Shown here one piece after another: positions 63,063 through 64,000 of a stretch of 64,000 bases of DNA (positions within the stretch are counted from its first letter, which is position 1; each line of letters starts with the position of its first letter). Both the position numbers and the translations under genes were made by a program. The DNA comes from Plumapathes pennacea. Taxonomy: Eukaryota; Cnidaria; Anthozoa; Antipatharia; Myriopathidae. Under the pieces are notes generated by a model. That model saw nothing but the letters and a program-made list of their open reading frames with translations, did no database searches and was not told the DNA's origin. Location: the NCBI GenBank assembly GCA_964036295.1, contig OZ038473.1, forward strand, positions 10,916,501 to 10,980,500. The letters are read 5' to 3'.

Positions 63063-64000
63063 GACAGGAAGAGGTCTAGAAAAACCGCAGACATCGATCG
63101 AGCAACGAGTGTTAGAACCCTTTTAAGATACCAACACAATTTCCCCTTCGCCGAACGTTTTTATACCGACCCTTTAAAATGCCAAACAAAGGCATCGTTT
63201 TTCTATACCCGTTGATATACCTGAGAACAAGGGGTCCTACCTTTTTTCATTTTACCTATTAAATTTCTTGTAGATGTAGATGAAAACTAAAGCCTGGCTT
63301 TCACGAGCGACGCAAGGAAAAGGAAATATTTTGATCCTTGTGCTTGCGCTTGCGTTGAGCCTGTTGTTACTGTGAAATAAGGACTCTCGTGCTTGCCAGC
63401 ATATAAATAGCTCTGATTGTCAAAACAGCGTGAAACTCGCCGACGTGTCATTCCACTATTCAAGGGATATGTTGCAGTTTTCTTTGGGCCGGGTCGATTA
63501 ATTCACCTGAGAAGAGCTAAACAAGATCTAAACAAGGTTCTTCTTGAAAAACCACTAAAACACTAAAACAAGCTGTGACTACACACTCCTCACAGCTGGT
63601 GACATCTAATCTTTAGATTACTACTGTTAGCCTAGTCACGGTAACCAAAGTCAGTTATAACTAGAAAGCGGTCAGAACACGAAGTTGGAAAGTTCATGAA
63701 TGTTTGAGGCTCATTACCAATGGGAATCCCATAATCCAGCGCGTTTTAACTGGATTCAATAAGCGTTCGGCCGACTAGTGACGTCGTGCCACAGCCACCG
63801 ATATTCTCCATTGTGTCAATAAACGACTATTTCTGATCAAAGTCTACGTGTGGTTTGTAGGCGATTGGTAATCTCATAGCGGAGAATAGACATGAAAGAA
63901 AAGAGACGAATCCAGAAAGAAAACGAAACTTAAACCAATCAATTATCACTTCATGGCGTTCGTGACCAAATCCGGGAAAGCAATCGTGACCTATCGGCCA
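63063..64000. other. No supported feature
   Basis: No exon, repeat array or domain recognised up to the window edge. Confidence 0.45.

Overview
This window reads as animal genomic DNA, most likely from an anthozoan cnidarian (stony coral or sea anemone). The inference rests on many short exons with GT/AG introns, AT-rich introns full of short inverted-repeat elements, and a secreted-protein gene built from ShKT, TSP1 and CAP modules, a mix common in cnidarians. There is no bacterial-type gene organisation, and I recognised no rRNA, tRNA or CRISPR.

The main feature is one large minus-strand gene. A complete model of 24 coding exons runs from the ATG at 59772 to a TAA at 38395 (4,956 nt, 1,651 residues, in frame across every junction). 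Order: signal peptide, ShKT, an 8-residue microexon, six TSP1 repeats, ShKT, then alternating Ser/Thr/Glu/Pro-rich (mucin-like) exons and ShKT exons, ending in a two-exon CAP (SCP/CRISP-type) domain. Nearly every internal exon is flanked by phase-1 introns, so modules can be gained, lost or skipped without a frameshift. Downstream on the same strand lie two more CAP exon pairs (35545-34679 and 26079-25317). The second is preceded by its own ShKT and a 382-codon Ser/Thr-rich exon. They are either alternative C-termini of the same gene or tandem partial duplicates. Module birth and decay are both visible: a near-identical TSP1 triplication, three ~1.1 kb tandem ShKT/mucin units, two TSP1 relics (one running into a microsatellite), a ShKT relic hit by a hairpin transposon, and a mucin exon copy carrying a stop.

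The left third holds a ~9.7 kb palindrome (9683-19400): two nearly identical inverted arms of about 4.5 kb around a ~0.7 kb spacer. The arms carry 65-66 bp minisatellites, a 215 bp MITE, a possible two-exon start, and a 46-codon ORF that runs through the inner arm boundary and so has a different C-terminus in each arm. A third, diverged array of the same minisatellite follows at 19410-20275. Two possible host or transposon-derived fragments lie at 20785-21796 (+) and 22703-22964 (-).

The remainder is intronic or intergenic and dominated by MITEs and foldback elements of several families, minisatellites, LINE-like 3' tails, and a 0.9 kb tandem duplication at 61206-63062. Exon boundaries were read by eye from splice consensus, phase and protein motifs; no search or transcript data were available.
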